This document shows positions 16,531 through 26,108 of a stretch of DNA of 64,000 bases, piece after piece (the first letter of the stretch is position 1; each line of letters opens with the position of its first letter). Made by a program: the position numbers and the translations under genes. This DNA is from an uncultured Clostridia bacterium (GTDB lineage Bacteria; Bacillota; Clostridia; Oscillospirales; CAG-272): NCBI GenBank assembly GCA_947631765.1, contig CANRMP010000005.1, forward strand, positions 62,001 through 126,000. The letters are read 5' to 3'. The notes under the pieces are model-generated. The model made no database searches and was not told the DNA's origin. It saw only the letters and a program-made list of their open reading frames with translations.

Positions 16531-18252
16531 ATGGATTACATGAAAGAATATAAGCGCTGGCTTGAGTGTGACAAGGTGGACAGCGCCACCAAAGACGAGC
16601 TTGCGGCAATTTCCGAAAATAAAGACGAGATAGAATACCGCTTTCTCAGATATCTCGAATTCGGCACCGGCGGGCTTCGCGGGACAATGAACGCGGGCAC
16701 TAACGCCATGAATGTTTACACCGTCGCCCACGCCACTCAAGGACTTGCAAATCTTATAATTACAGAAAAGGGTGAAGAGCGCGGCGTTGTCATTGCAAGA
16801 GACAGCAGAAACAACAGCGAGCTTTTTTCAAAGGTTGCGGCAGAGGTGCTTGCCGCAAACGGTATAAAAGTCATCTTTTTCGAATCGCTTCGCCCCACGC
16901 CCGTGCTTTCCTTTAGCATAAGACTTTTAAAATGCATTGCGGGAATAAATATCACCGCCTCCCACAATCCCAAGGAGTACAACGGCTATAAGGTCTACTG
17001 GGAGGACGGCGCACAGCTCTCTCTTGACAAAGCGGAAACGGTATCCTCTTTTATTGCAAAAACCGACATATTCGACGGAGTAAAGCGTAAAGATTTCAAT
17101 ACCGCGGTAAAGGACGGTACAATAACTATTGTAGGTCCCGAAATAGACGACAAATATATAGAAAACGTGACGGCGCAAAGGGTTGATAAAAATATAATAC
17201 CCGAGGTGGCTGATAATCTTTCCATAGTCTATACACCATTTCACGGCTCGGGATACCGCCTTGTTCCCGAGGTCTTGCGGCTCTGCGGCGTAAAGCATCT
17301 GTTTCCCGTATGGCAACAGATGGTAATAGACGGCGACTTTCCCACCGTAAGCTCGCCTAACCCCGAATATCCGGAAGGATATGCGCTTGCAATACAGCTT
17401 GCAGACAAGGTGGGGGGCGATCTTATAATTGCAACCGACCCCGACGCCGACCGATGCGGAGTTATGGCAAAGGACAATGACGGAAAATTTGTTCCTTTAA
17501 CGGGAAACCAGTGCGGCGCTTTACTGCTTGACTATATTTTAACGGCATACGAAAATACAAATACCATGCCAAAGGACCCGTACGCGGTCAAAACCATTGT
17601 CACAACCGAGCTTGCCACAAAGATATGCAATGCGCACGGCGTTGACATTTACAATGTGCTGACCGGCTTTAAATTCATCGGAGAGGTGATAAAGAACCAT
17701 GACGATTTGGGAGTCGGGCACTATCTCTTCGGCTTTGAGGAGTCTTACGGCTATCTTAAAGGCACCTATTCAAGAGACAAGGACTCGGTTGTCGCCGCGA
17801 TGCTTATAACCGAGATGACCGCATATTACAAGAAAATGGGCATGACAATTTATCAGGCGCTGATTGCCATGTACGAAAAGTACGGCTACTATGCGGAAAG
17901 TACGGTAAACGTTACTTACAAAGGACTTGAAGGTGCAATTAAAATGAAAGAGCTCATGGCGTCGATAAGAGACAATCCGCCTGTTGAAATTGCGGGAAAC
18001 AGGGTCATTGAGGTTCGTGATTACCTTCATGAAAGCGTCGAAAACAAAATAACCGGCGAAAAATCCAAAACCGGACTGCCCGTTTCGGACGTGCTGTATT
18101 TTGTAACAGAGGGCAACAACGTTGTGGTTATAAGACCGAGCGGAACCGAGCCTAAAATCAAGCTGTATCTTTTGGTCAACGGCAAGGATAAAGAAGGCTG
18201 CAACATTACACTTGCAAGGTTTAAAACCGCCGTCGAAGGCTGGACAAAATAA
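16531..18252 (+). CDS. Phosphohexomutase (alpha-phosphoglucomutase/phosphomannomutase family)
   Basis: These enzymes interconvert hexose 1- and 6-phosphates through a phosphoserine. The active-site loop ITASHNPKEYNGYK, metal loop DPDADRCGV, sugar-binding GFEESYGY and phosphate-binding RPSGTEPKIKLYL are all present. I start at ATG 16531 (MDYMKEYKRW), seven bases after CCGGAGG, giving 573 residues. The GTG start in the track overlaps the upstream stop but has no binding site. The length and GFEESYG motif favour the PgcA-type phosphoglucomutase of Bacillota. Confidence 0.93.
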   Translation: MDYMKEYKRWLECDKVDSATKDELAAISENKDEIEYRFLRYLEFGTGGLRGTMNAGTNAMNVYTVAHATQGLANLIITEKGEERGVVIARDSRNNSELFSKVAAEVLAANGIKVIFFESLRPTPVLSFSIRLLKCIAGINITASHNPKEYNGYKVYWEDGAQLSLDKAETVSSFIAKTDIFDGVKRKDFNTAVKDGTITIVGPEIDDKYIENVTAQRVDKNIIPEVADNLSIVYTPFHGSGYRLVPEVLRLCGVKHLFPVWQQMVIDGDFPTVSSPNPEYPEGYALAIQLADKVGGDLIIATDPDADRCGVMAKDNDGKFVPLTGNQCGALLLDYILTAYENTNTMPKDPYAVKTIVTTELATKICNAHGVDIYNVLTGFKFIGEVIKNHDDLGVGHYLFGFEESYGYLKGTYSRDKDSVVAAMLITEMTAYYKKMGMTIYQALIAMYEKYGYYAESTVNVTYKGLEGAIKMKELMASIRDNPPVEIAGNRVIEVRDYLHESVENKITGEKSKTGLPVSDVLYFVTEGNNVVVIRPSGTEPKIKLYLLVNGKDKEGCNITLARFKTAVEGWTK

Positions 18253-18264
18253 CATAAATAAAAA

Positions 18265-18330
18265 GCTGTTTTTTGCCCGCAAGGGCAAAAAACAGCAAAG
18301 ATAAGAGAGTTTTGCCGCAAAGCGGCAAAA
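18265..18330. terminator. Tandem terminator hairpins between convergent genes
   Basis: The first hairpin is GCTGTTTTTTGCCC (18265-18278) with GGGCAAAAAACAGC (18283-18296), loop GCAA. The second is TTTTGCCGC (18310-18318) with GCGGCAAAA (18322-18330). They sit between the mutase and flavoredoxin genes. Confidence 0.75.
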
Positions 18331-18339
18331 AAAGATTTT

Positions 18340-18912
18340 TTATCTTTTCTTTTTCTTCTTTTGCACAGAAAAGCCGAATTTTCCGAGCCGTTTTCCGAGC
18401 GTATAATAATCGCCGTGAGAATAGGCGATAAGCTCCGCCTTTTCAAGGGCTAACTTGCCGTCCCCTCTCACAAGCTCTTCTTGCACGTTTACCGCAACAA
18501 TGTCGGCAAGAAACATGTCGTGAGAGCCGAGCTCGATTATATCGCTTACCCTGCACTCAATGGAAACCGGACTTTGGGCAATAAGCGGCGCGCTGACAAC
18601 GCTTCCCTTTTCGGGCGTAAGGCTACAGGCTTTAAACTTGTCAACCTCCCGTCCCGAGCGCACTCCGCAAAAGTCGGCAGACCTTGCAAGGTCCATGTTT
18701 GTGAGATTTATGACAAATTCCCGACTGTTTTTTATTATGTCATAGGAATATCTGCTTTTTCTCACCGAAATATAGGTTTTTGCGGGCTTTGTACAGGTTA
18801 TTCCTGTCCACGCCACCGTCATTATATTCGCTTTTTCAAGCGTGCCGCAGCTTACCATAACACAGGGCACGGGAGCAAGAAGCGCTCCTCCCTTCCACGT
18901 AATTTTACCCAT
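18340..18912 (-). CDS. Flavin reductase family protein (flavoredoxin-like)
   Basis: The 190-residue protein follows the FMN-binding split-barrel pattern: ALLAPVPCVMVSCG ... NIMTVAWTGITCTKPAKTYISVRKSRYSYDIIKNSREFVINL ... FCGVRSGREVDKF ... DIVAVNVQEEL. Family members bind FMN and reduce flavin or pass electrons in anaerobes. A Lys-rich tail (VQKKKKKR) closes the protein. It is monocistronic, convergent with the mutase gene. Electron partner unknown. Confidence 0.9.
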   Translation of the reverse strand: MGKITWKGGALLAPVPCVMVSCGTLEKANIMTVAWTGITCTKPAKTYISVRKSRYSYDIIKNSREFVINLTNMDLARSADFCGVRSGREVDKFKACSLTPEKGSVVSAPLIAQSPVSIECRVSDIIELGSHDMFLADIVAVNVQEELVRGDGKLALEKAELIAYSHGDYYTLGKRLGKFGFSVQKKKKKR

Positions 18913-19079
18913 GATATTTTTCCTTACATATAAAAGTTATCATAAGTAAATGATATCACTGTATCGGTATAAAATCAATAGTTTACTTAAAAATACAGCC
19001 TTGTTTTTTGATATCACGGCTAAAATCTGTCTCTTCTGCCGACAATCGGCATAAAATAAATTCAAAGGAGAACAAAATT

Positions 19080-19487
19080 ATGGCAATCAAAATGAGAGCA
19101 GTTTATTTCGGAGACAAAAAGCTCCGCACGCTTGCAGAGGCAATAAGCGACGGCGCGGAAAAGAAAGCGGACACCATTCCACCCGCATATAACGTGGAAA
19201 AGGTGAGACTTCTTTTTGTATGCATCAAAGGCTCAAAGAACCTTTCCGACACCGTTATGAGATTTTTCACCGGTCTTGACAAATCCAGAGCGGACAACGT
19301 TGCTTTTATCGTTGAGGGCGCAGAAGGAAGCGCCGAAAAGGTGATAAACGCCGTTAAGGAGGCGGGACCCAACGTTATCGAAAACGTTCTTTACGTCAAG
19401 GGAGGACTGTTCGCCTCGGCAAGCGCCGATGAAATAGACAAGGCAAAAATCTGGGCGCGGGATGTCATTACGTCAATAACAGGCTGA
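19080..19487 (+). CDS. Small flavodoxin-like protein
   Basis: The start ATG 19080 follows CAAAGGAG and gives 135 residues; the longer track start is unsupported. VRLLFVCIKGSKNLSDTVMRFFTGLD ... NVAFIVEGAEGSAEKVINAVKEAG ... ENVLYVKGG ... KAKIWARDVI resembles the central strands and C-terminal helix of flavodoxins. The phosphate-binding loop of classical flavodoxin is not obvious. Cytoplasmic. It sits upstream of the Thr-rich membrane protein with 47 nt between them. Function unknown. Confidence 0.6.
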   Translation: MAIKMRAVYFGDKKLRTLAEAISDGAEKKADTIPPAYNVEKVRLLFVCIKGSKNLSDTVMRFFTGLDKSRADNVAFIVEGAEGSAEKVINAVKEAGPNVIENVLYVKGGLFASASADEIDKAKIWARDVITSITG

Positions 19488-19534
19488 CTTTTACATAAAA
19501 AAGGAACTTACAGTCAAAGGAGCGAAAAGATTTC

Positions 19535-20242
19535 ATGAAGCAAAACAAGATAACAACAATCTCTTTGCTTGTTGCTCTGCTTTTTCCCATTGTAATTTCA
19601 TCACTTGCCGCTTTTGCCGCAAATGACGATACTTTGCCAAATGTAGAAGACAAGGCGGCAGAAATTACAGAGTCTTTATTAAGCGGCGCTCCGGACAGCT
19701 TAACCTCCTCGGGTATTGATGAATCCGCGACAACCTCCGAGGAGGACAATGACGCGCCTTTGAAAGAAACGACCTCAAAACAGGAAAGCGCCACCTTGCC
19801 CGAAACCGAAAGCACAACAGCCCCCGAGACTACAACTCCCGAGGTAACGACAACTCCCGAGGCAACGACGCCGCCCGAGGCAACGACAACGCCCGAAATT
19901 ACCACAACAACGCCGAAGGCTACTACCTCAACCACAACACAAAGACAGCCCGGACCTCAAAATGACCCGATAAAGGACGGCGAGGTGTCGCAAACTCCGC
20001 CGGTTCTCTCCCCTTCATTTCCGGTAACCGAGCAAGGTACAACCGCCTTCAATGGGAGTTCGACCGTTTCAAGCTCGAATACGACCTTAGCTGCTCCTTT
20101 GGAGGACGGCACGTCCCAATTAACGCAAATTCAAGATAATAATAATATTATATCGGGCGGGTTTGTCGCCGCATGTCTTGCGGTGTTCGGCTCAATGACT
20201 ATTATATCACTTCTCTTCTTTATAGCCGCCAAAAAAGGATGA
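19535..20242 (+). CDS. Thr/Pro-rich membrane-anchored surface protein
   Basis: The 235-residue protein has a signal peptide (LLVALLFPIVISSLAAFAA), then an acidic region. A low-complexity spacer of TTPEVTTTPEATTPPEAT-type units (about 88-135) follows. It ends in a membrane helix (GGFVAACLAVFGSMTIISLLFFIAA) with a short AKKG cytoplasmic tail, so nearly the whole chain is outside the cell. No enzymatic domain is seen. The SARP-type regulator starts 9 nt after its stop, indicating an operon. AAAGGAG lies upstream of the ATG. Confidence 0.75.
   Translation: MKQNKITTISLLVALLFPIVISSLAAFAANDDTLPNVEDKAAEITESLLSGAPDSLTSSGIDESATTSEEDNDAPLKETTSKQESATLPETESTTAPETTTPEVTTTPEATTPPEATTTPEITTTTPKATTSTTTQRQPGPQNDPIKDGEVSQTPPVLSPSFPVTEQGTTAFNGSSTVSSSNTTLAAPLEDGTSQLTQIQDNNNIISGGFVAACLAVFGSMTIISLLFFIAAKKG
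19806..19940 (+). repeat. Degenerate tandem repeat coding for TTPE/TTPP units
   Basis: ACAACTCCCGAGG-like units repeat about every 24-27 nt with synonymous and conservative changes within the Thr/Pro-rich spacer of the preceding gene. Confidence 0.6.
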
Positions 20243-20251
20243 CTTAATATT

Positions 20252-21442
20252 ATGGAGAAGCTTAGAATCACAATGTTCGGAGTGTTCTCGATCTCCTGCG
20301 GTGATATTGTCGTTTCCGAATCCGATAACCGCTCAAGAAAGGTATGGAATCTTATTAAATATCTTGTCGCCAACCGTGAAAGAAGGCTCACCTATGAAGA
20401 AATAGGCGAGGCTGTGGGAATACGGGAGAGTGCAAGCAGTGCTTCCGCGATAAAAACAATGCTGCACCGCGCAAGAAATACACTTATCTTTTCGAACTTT
20501 CCCGAAAGCCAAAACCTCATTGTGCAATCGGGCGGGCGCTGTTTTTGGAACACCGACATAGCTCAGACAATTGATGAAGACCTCTTTGTAAAATACATAA
20601 ATGATGCAAATCATGCTTCGCATGATACGGCGGGAAGTGAAATGAAGCTTGCCGCCTTGGGGCTGTATAAAGGGTATTATTTAAACAGAGCGCTTGATAC
20701 TATCCCGTGTGTTGCCGAGAAGATACAAGAATATCATATTATGGCAATAAGCGCCTTTGAAAGCGCCGCCGAATATATGCTTGCAGAAAAGCCCTGCGAC
20801 CTGCTTTATGATCTCAGCCTAAAAATGATGCAAATTGACCCGTATCAGGAAGCGTTTCATTATTATCTGCTAAAAACAAGCATTGAACTTGGCAAAAACG
20901 AGTTGGCGCTTGTCTATTATAACAGAGTTATCGAGCTGCTTGCAGACAGATTTAAGGTCGGACCTTCCGAACGGATAAAAGCGCTCTACCGCTGTATTAT
21001 AAGAGGCGGGTGCCCTGCCAAAGGCGATGTTGCATCAGTAAGAGACGAGCTTCTTTCAAACGCTCAAAATACGGCAAATTATTGCGACTATCACGCGTTT
21101 TTGCTTCTTTACCGTATGCTTTACGGCTCGGCGCCCGAGATAAAAAGCAGTATAAGGCTTGTACTTTTTTCGGTAGAGCCGAAAAGCGAAGCATCCGAGC
21201 CGGGCGAAATGCAGCTAAAGCGGGCGCATACCGAGCTTAAAGAAATAATCGGGCAAATTCTGCCCGAAGGTGATGCTTACACCGAGTACAGCGACACACA
21301 ATATATCGCTCTTGTCAATGTGTCCGGTGATTCGAAGCTTGACAAGCTGATAAGCGGTGTGCAAAGTGCATTTTGCGCGCTTGATAATATGCGCACTCTT
21401 TACCTTGATATCTCCCACACCGAGCTTTTTTTGACAAAGTAA
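20252..21442 (+). CDS. SARP/BTAD-family transcriptional regulator
   Basis: The 396-residue protein has an OmpR/SARP winged helix (about 5-95, LRITMFGVFSISCGD ... RKVWNLIKYLVANRERRLTYEEI) followed by the BTAD helical-repeat domain (about 105-245, QEYHIMAISAFESAAEYML ... IDPYQEAFHYYLLKTSIELGKNELALVYYNRV). The last 110 residues (KRAHTELKEIIGQILPEGDAYTEYSDTQYIALV) resemble a degenerate nucleotidyl-cyclase/GGDEF-like fold lacking the catalytic motif. It is probably a cytosolic regulator co-expressed with the preceding surface protein. Ligand and targets unknown. Confidence 0.85.
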   Translation: MEKLRITMFGVFSISCGDIVVSESDNRSRKVWNLIKYLVANRERRLTYEEIGEAVGIRESASSASAIKTMLHRARNTLIFSNFPESQNLIVQSGGRCFWNTDIAQTIDEDLFVKYINDANHASHDTAGSEMKLAALGLYKGYYLNRALDTIPCVAEKIQEYHIMAISAFESAAEYMLAEKPCDLLYDLSLKMMQIDPYQEAFHYYLLKTSIELGKNELALVYYNRVIELLADRFKVGPSERIKALYRCIIRGGCPAKGDVASVRDELLSNAQNTANYCDYHAFLLLYRMLYGSAPEIKSSIRLVLFSVEPKSEASEPGEMQLKRAHTELKEIIGQILPEGDAYTEYSDTQYIALVNVSGDSKLDKLISGVQSAFCALDNMRTLYLDISHTELFLTK

Positions 21443-21497
21443 AGACAGGATGGCTTTTCCTTTTGCCGCATAGGCTTTGCACCTTACAAAGCATTAA

Positions 21498-21550
21498 CTT
21501 GCCGCATTCTATTTGCGTTTTTTGCAAGCAGAATGCGGCAAGGCTTTTTA
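21498..21550. terminator. Strong bidirectional terminator
   Basis: CTTGCCGCATTCT (21498-21510) pairs with AGAATGCGGCAAG (21530-21542), with an inner TTGC/GCAA pairing, followed by GCTTTTT. It lies between the convergent SARP and glnN genes. Confidence 0.85.
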
Positions 21551-21552
21551 TT

Positions 21553-23634
21553 TTAATGATAAAAGAGTATATCTCCGTAAGTCGGGAAGGGCCAGTACTT
21601 GTTTGAAACTATGAGTTCAAGGCGGTCTGCGATGTTACGGAGCTTTTCCATTGCGGGAAGCGCCCTGTCTTTTATCAAAAACGCTCTTTCCTCGGCGCTT
21701 CCGTTGATATTTTTATAAATAAGCTCAAGCTCGTCGCAAGCCGGCAAAAGGGCGTCCGTAAGCTCGGATACCTTTGAAATAAGCTCGCTTTCAGCCTTTC
21801 CTATTTCCATTCCTATATTCTTTTTGGAGAGCGCAAGCTCGCTGAGCTCCTTGGCATATGACAGACATGCCGGAAGTATTTCCTTATGCGCCATGTCGAG
21901 CATTGTGAGCATTTCGATTTTGACAACATTGACGTATTCTTCAAGCATGATTTCCTGACGGGAGCGAATTTCCTTTTCGGTAAAGACCTTGTGCTTTGTA
22001 TAAAGTCTTATGTTTTTGGGAGCCGACATGTGTATCACTGCATCGGCGGTGGTGCAGAAATTGCAAAGTCCGCGTGAGGCGGCTTCCGCAACCCATTCAT
22101 CGGTGTACCCGTTGCCGTTAAAAATAATTCTCGAATGTTTTTTGAAGGTATCCTTTATAAGCCTTCTTGCCGCCGCCTCAATATCTGTCTTTTTCTCAAG
22201 CTTTGAGCAAAAATCCGAAAGAGCGTCCGCCATTATAGTGTTTAGCACCACGTTGGCGTCAGATATGGACTGATTTGAGCCCACCATTCGAAACTCAAAC
22301 TTATTGCCTGTGAAGGCAAAGGGCGAGGTGCGGTTGCGGTCGGTAGTGTCCTTGACAAATTCCGGGATAACGTCAACGCCCACGTGCATAAGGTATTTTG
22401 CGGGTCCTGTATACTTTTTACCGCTGACTATCGCGTCGACAATCTCGGTAAGATCATCGCCGAGAAATACCGAAACTATTGCGGGAGGCGCCTCGTGCGC
22501 ACCCAGTCTGTGATCGTTTCCTGCGGACGCCACCGATATTCTCATAAGGTCCTGATATTCGTCCACCGCTTTTATAATTGCCGCAAGGAATAAGAGAAAC
22601 TGGGTATTGTTGTACGGGTCCTTCCCCGGCTTAAACAGGTTTTCACCCGTATTTGTGGAAAGCGCCCAGTTGTTGTGCTTTCCCGAGCCGTTTACCCACT
22701 CGAAGGGCTTTTCATGGAGCAAGCAGACAAGATTATGCCGCAGAGCGACCCTCTTCATTATCTCCATAATAAGCTGGTTCTGGTCTGTCGCCACATTTGT
22801 TGTCGTGAACACCGGCGCAAGCTCGTGCTGTGCGGGCGCCGCCTCATTGTGCTCGGTTGTGGCGTAAACGCCGAGCTGCCAAAGCTCTTTGTTGAGATCC
22901 GCCATAAAGGTTTTGACCTCGGGTCTTATCGAGGCAAAATACTGGTCGTCAAGCTCCTGCCCTTTCGGAGGCTTTGCCCCGAAAAGCGTTCTGCCTGTAT
23001 ATACCAGATCCTTTCTTTTGTCAAAAAGCTCCTTCGGTATAATAAAGTATTCCTGCTCCGCTCCGGTGGTCGCCTGAACTCTTGTCACATCCGTCTTTCC
23101 CAAAATATGAAGAAGTCTGACCGCTTGGGAAGAGAGCGCCTCAACCGAGCGCAAAAGGGGCGTTTTTTTGTCAAGCACCTCGCCGGTATAGGAACAGAAC
23201 GCAGTCGGAATACAGAGAGTATTGTCTTTGATAAACGCATATGAGGTGGGATCCCACGCGGTATAACCTCTTGCCTCAAAGGTGGCTCGAATACCGCCCG
23301 AGGGGAAAGAGGAAGCGTCCGGCTCGCCCTTTATAAGCGATTTTCCCGAAAATTGCTCAAGAACCGTACCGTCCGGCTGTATGTAAATAAAGGAGTCGTG
23401 CTTTTCAGCCGTAATGCCGGTAAGAGGCTGGAACCAGTGGGTGTAGTGCGTACACCCCTTTTCGAGCGCCCAATCCTTCATTGCGTTTGCCACAACGTTT
23501 GCAACTCCGAGATCAAGCTCCTTTCCCTGAGAAATCGTCATTTTAAGCGCCTTGTACGTATCTTTCGGAAGACGCTCCATCATCACGCTTTCGCTAAACA
23601 CCATACTGCCGAACAGTTTTGATATTGTACCCAT
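21553..23634 (-). CDS. glnN: Glutamine synthetase type III (GlnN)
   Basis: This cytosolic enzyme makes glutamine from glutamate, ammonia and ATP. At 693 residues it is far longer than GSI and matches the GSIII class. Family hallmarks include [18 protein letters not shown], the [10 protein letters not shown] metal-ligand segment, [27 protein letters not shown] and [15 protein letters not shown]. It has its own promoter at 23733 and a shared terminator downstream. GSIII is common in anaerobic Bacteroidota and Clostridia. No nitrogen-regulatory genes are adjacent. Confidence 0.96.
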   Translation of the reverse strand: MGTISKLFGSMVFSESVMMERLPKDTYKALKMTISQGKELDLGVANVVANAMKDWALEKGCTHYTHWFQPLTGITAEKHDSFIYIQPDGTVLEQFSGKSLIKGEPDASSFPSGGIRATFEARGYTAWDPTSYAFIKDNTLCIPTAFCSYTGEVLDKKTPLLRSVEALSSQAVRLLHILGKTDVTRVQATTGAEQEYFIIPKELFDKRKDLVYTGRTLFGAKPPKGQELDDQYFASIRPEVKTFMADLNKELWQLGVYATTEHNEAAPAQHELAPVFTTTNVATDQNQLIMEIMKRVALRHNLVCLLHEKPFEWVNGSGKHNNWALSTNTGENLFKPGKDPYNNTQFLLFLAAIIKAVDEYQDLMRISVASAGNDHRLGAHEAPPAIVSVFLGDDLTEIVDAIVSGKKYTGPAKYLMHVGVDVIPEFVKDTTDRNRTSPFAFTGNKFEFRMVGSNQSISDANVVLNTIMADALSDFCSKLEKKTDIEAAARRLIKDTFKKHSRIIFNGNGYTDEWVAEAASRGLCNFCTTADAVIHMSAPKNIRLYTKHKVFTEKEIRSRQEIMLEEYVNVVKIEMLTMLDMAHKEILPACLSYAKELSELALSKKNIGMEIGKAESELISKVSELTDALLPACDELELIYKNINGSAEERAFLIKDRALPAMEKLRNIADRLELIVSNKYWPFPTYGDILFYH

Positions 23635-23732
23635 GTTTTTTGTTGCCTTTCTTTGTTTTTAATTTTGCTGTTCTCTTTTTTTGCGGGACGCCGCTCCCGC
23701 CGATAATATATTTGCCTTCAATTATCTAATAC

Positions 23733-23761
23733 ATTATACACATTTTCATCTTAATGTGCAA
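23733..23761 (-). promoter_or_regulatory. Promoter of glnN
   Basis: Minus-strand TTGCAC (23756-23761), 17-nt spacer, TATAAT (23733-23738), about 100 nt upstream of the ATG. The rest of the 320-nt divergent gap is AT-rich and holds nothing else recognised. Confidence 0.7.
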
Positions 23762-23957
23762 TAGTTTTTTGCATTTTTTAAAATATATTTTAAAAAATGC
23801 GCTTTTTGCGGTTACATTTTAGGTTACATTTTAAATTTTGACTATTGAGGGGCGTAAAATCAGGCAAATATACAATACTTAAAAATATTTCAAACAAAGC
23901 GCAACTAAAAGACTTTATTTTCGTCTTTATGTATAGATGACAAATTTGGAGGCAAAT

Positions 23958-24320
23958 ATGAAAAAAATAACGCTCATCACCCTTGCATTTTGCATTTTTT
24001 TATTGTTTATTGTCGGATGTAATTCAAGCTCTTCGGGCAATAACTCAATCTTCGATTCCAAAACTCATACTCTCGTCATGAAAAATCCCGAATATCTGCA
24101 TGAAAAATTAAATGACGTCTACAAGACGGGAGAGACGGTTGTCGTCAGAATATCGATTATTCTTGACGTCGACTATACCTTTCTTGTCAACGGTCGGGAA
24201 ATCGAGAAGGACCCGTGGGAAGGCGGAGATAAGGTTCATGAGTATTGGCAGTTCAGCTTCATTATGCCCGACGAGGACGTTATCTGCGAGTTGGTACTAA
24301 GCGACGGTGTTTTAGGGTAA
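23958..24320 (+). CDS. Small lipoprotein, function unknown
   Basis: The internal ATG 23958 is preceded by TTGGAGG and gives 120 residues with a lipoprotein signal (LLFIVGC) and a Ser-rich linker. The remainder (TGETVVVRISIILDVDYTFLVNGREI ... FIMPDEDVICELVL) looks like one small beta-sandwich; the FxMPDEDVxxxxx ending is typical of secreted Ig-like modules of Clostridia. No catalytic motif. Anchored outside the membrane. Monocistronic. Confidence 0.75.
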   Translation: MKKITLITLAFCIFLLFIVGCNSSSSGNNSIFDSKTHTLVMKNPEYLHEKLNDVYKTGETVVVRISIILDVDYTFLVNGREIEKDPWEGGDKVHEYWQFSFIMPDEDVICELVLSDGVLG

Positions 24321-24418
24321 GAATATGTCGGCGTGAGCGCGTTTGCGGCGTATTTTGGCGCGTTTTACGGGAACGGTGACTTTTTGGCGGTATTTTTACT
24401 TATTTTAATCTTTTTTAC

Positions 24419-24447
24419 TTGCAATGGAGCCCGCTTTGTGGTAAAAT
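24419..24447 (+). promoter_or_regulatory. Promoter of prfC
   Basis: TTGCAA (24419-24424), 17-nt spacer, TAAAAT (24442-24447), about 50 nt upstream of the ATG. Confidence 0.7.
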
Positions 24448-24496
24448 GTACATGACACACAAGAGAAAGGAAGCTATATAAAAGCGAAAACAGATC

Positions 24497-26089
24497 ATGT
24501 CGGATTTACAGCGGGAAATCTCCAAAAGGAGAACCTTTGCAATAATATCTCACCCGGACGCGGGAAAAACCACACTCACAGAAAAGCTGCTGCTCTACGG
24601 AGGCGCGATACAGTCTGCCGGCTCGGTTAAAGGAAAAGCCTCGGACAAGCACGCGGTTTCCGACTGGATGGAGCTTGAAAAGCAGAGGGGAATCTCAATA
24701 ACCTCATCGGTTATGCAGTTTTCCTATAACGGCTTTTGCATAAACATTCTTGACACGCCCGGGCACCAGGACTTTTCGGAGGACACATACCGCACGCTGA
24801 TGGCAGCCGACAGCGCCGTTATGGTGATAGACGCGGCAAAAGGCATCGAGCCTCAGACAAGAAAGCTCTTTAAGGTGTGCGCTATGCGCCATATCCCGAT
24901 TTTCACCTTCATAAACAAGCTTGACAGAGAGGCGCGCGATCCCTTCGACCTGCTCGACGAGCTTGAAAAGGAATTCGGAATCGGCACATATCCGATAAAT
25001 TGGCCTATTTCCTGCGGAATATCCTTTAAGGGTGTTTACGACCGCAAGGAGGAATGTATCCTCACCTTTGACAATTTCCACGGCGGGCGCAAAAAGCTTG
25101 AGGCGATAAAATGCTCCATAAGGGACAAGGAGACTCTCGACTCTCTTATCGGCGAAGAATTCAGAAAGGAGCTTTGCGAACAGATTGAACTGCTTGACGG
25201 CGCAAGCTATGATTTTGACATGGAAAAAATCAAAAAAGGCGAGCTGTCCCCCGTGTTCTTCGGTTCCGCACTCAACAATTTCGGCGTTGAAACCTTCCTC
25301 GATTACTTTTTGAAAATGACCTCTCCTCCTCTTCCCCACGCGACAGACGACGAAGTGGTAGACCCCTTTGAGGACGCCTTTTCAGCCTTTGTTTTCAAGG
25401 TTCAGGCAAATATGAACAAGGCACACAGAGACCGCATAGCCTTTATGCGCATCTGCTCGGGAAAATTCGAACGCCAAAAGGAGTATTTCCACGTTCAGGA
25501 GAACAAAATGATAAAGCTCTCCCAGCCCCAACAAATGATGGCTCAGGAAAGGGAAATTGTGGAGGAGGCGTACGCGGGAGACATAATAGGAGTATTTGAC
25601 CCCGGAATATTCTCCATAGGCGACACTGTATGCGATAAGAGCATGAAGGTGAAATTCCGCGGCATTCCCACCTTTGCGCCCGAGCATTTTGCCATAGTCG
25701 AGCAGATAGATTCTTTAAAGCGCAAGCAGTTCTCAAAGGGAATGAACCAGATAGCCGAGGAAGGCGCCATTCAGATATTCTTCTATCCCGGCGCCGGCAT
25801 GGAGCGGGTTGTGGTCGGAGTTGTGGGTATGCTTCAATTTGACGTGCTTGAATACCGCTTAAAGGACGAATACGGCGTAGGCTTTAGAAAAACTCTCCTT
25901 CCTCACCAGCATATACGCAGGGTAATAAGCACAAATAAGCCGATATCCGAGCTCACTCTTGCCACCGACACCATGTGGGTGCGCGACTTTAAAGAAAAGG
26001 ATCTGCTGATATTCCCAAGCGAGTGGAGCATAAAATGGGCGCTTGACAAGAATCCCGAGCTACGCCTTGCGGAGTTCAACGAAAACTGA
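24497..26089 (+). CDS. prfC: Peptide chain release factor 3 (RF3)
   Basis: This translational GTPase speeds release of RF1/RF2 from the ribosome after termination. G1 is SHPDAGKTTLTEKLL, G2 includes QRGISITSSVM, G3 is DTPGHQDF and G4 is NKLD. The RF3-specific C-terminal domain is complete (FYPGAGMERVVVGVVGMLQFDVLEYRLKDEYGV). Length 530 matches the family. It ends 19 nt before the convergent dinB stop. Confidence 0.96.
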   Translation: MSDLQREISKRRTFAIISHPDAGKTTLTEKLLLYGGAIQSAGSVKGKASDKHAVSDWMELEKQRGISITSSVMQFSYNGFCINILDTPGHQDFSEDTYRTLMAADSAVMVIDAAKGIEPQTRKLFKVCAMRHIPIFTFINKLDREARDPFDLLDELEKEFGIGTYPINWPISCGISFKGVYDRKEECILTFDNFHGGRKKLEAIKCSIRDKETLDSLIGEEFRKELCEQIELLDGASYDFDMEKIKKGELSPVFFGSALNNFGVETFLDYFLKMTSPPLPHATDDEVVDPFEDAFSAFVFKVQANMNKAHRDRIAFMRICSGKFERQKEYFHVQENKMIKLSQPQQMMAQEREIVEEAYAGDIIGVFDPGIFSIGDTVCDKSMKVKFRGIPTFAPEHFAIVEQIDSLKRKQFSKGMNQIAEEGAIQIFFYPGAGMERVVVGVVGMLQFDVLEYRLKDEYGVGFRKTLLPHQHIRRVISTNKPISELTLATDTMWVRDFKEKDLLIFPSEWSIKWALDKNPELRLAEFNEN

Positions 26090-26108
26090 TTTTGAAGGCT
26101 TTTGAAAT

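Noticed and set aside
19806-19940. Possible CRISPR-like or satellite repeat
   Set aside because: The periodic sequence is coding, encodes TTPE-type residues and has no conserved direct repeats with unique spacers.
24704-25339. 211-residue minus-strand ORF
   Set aside because: Shadow of prfC.
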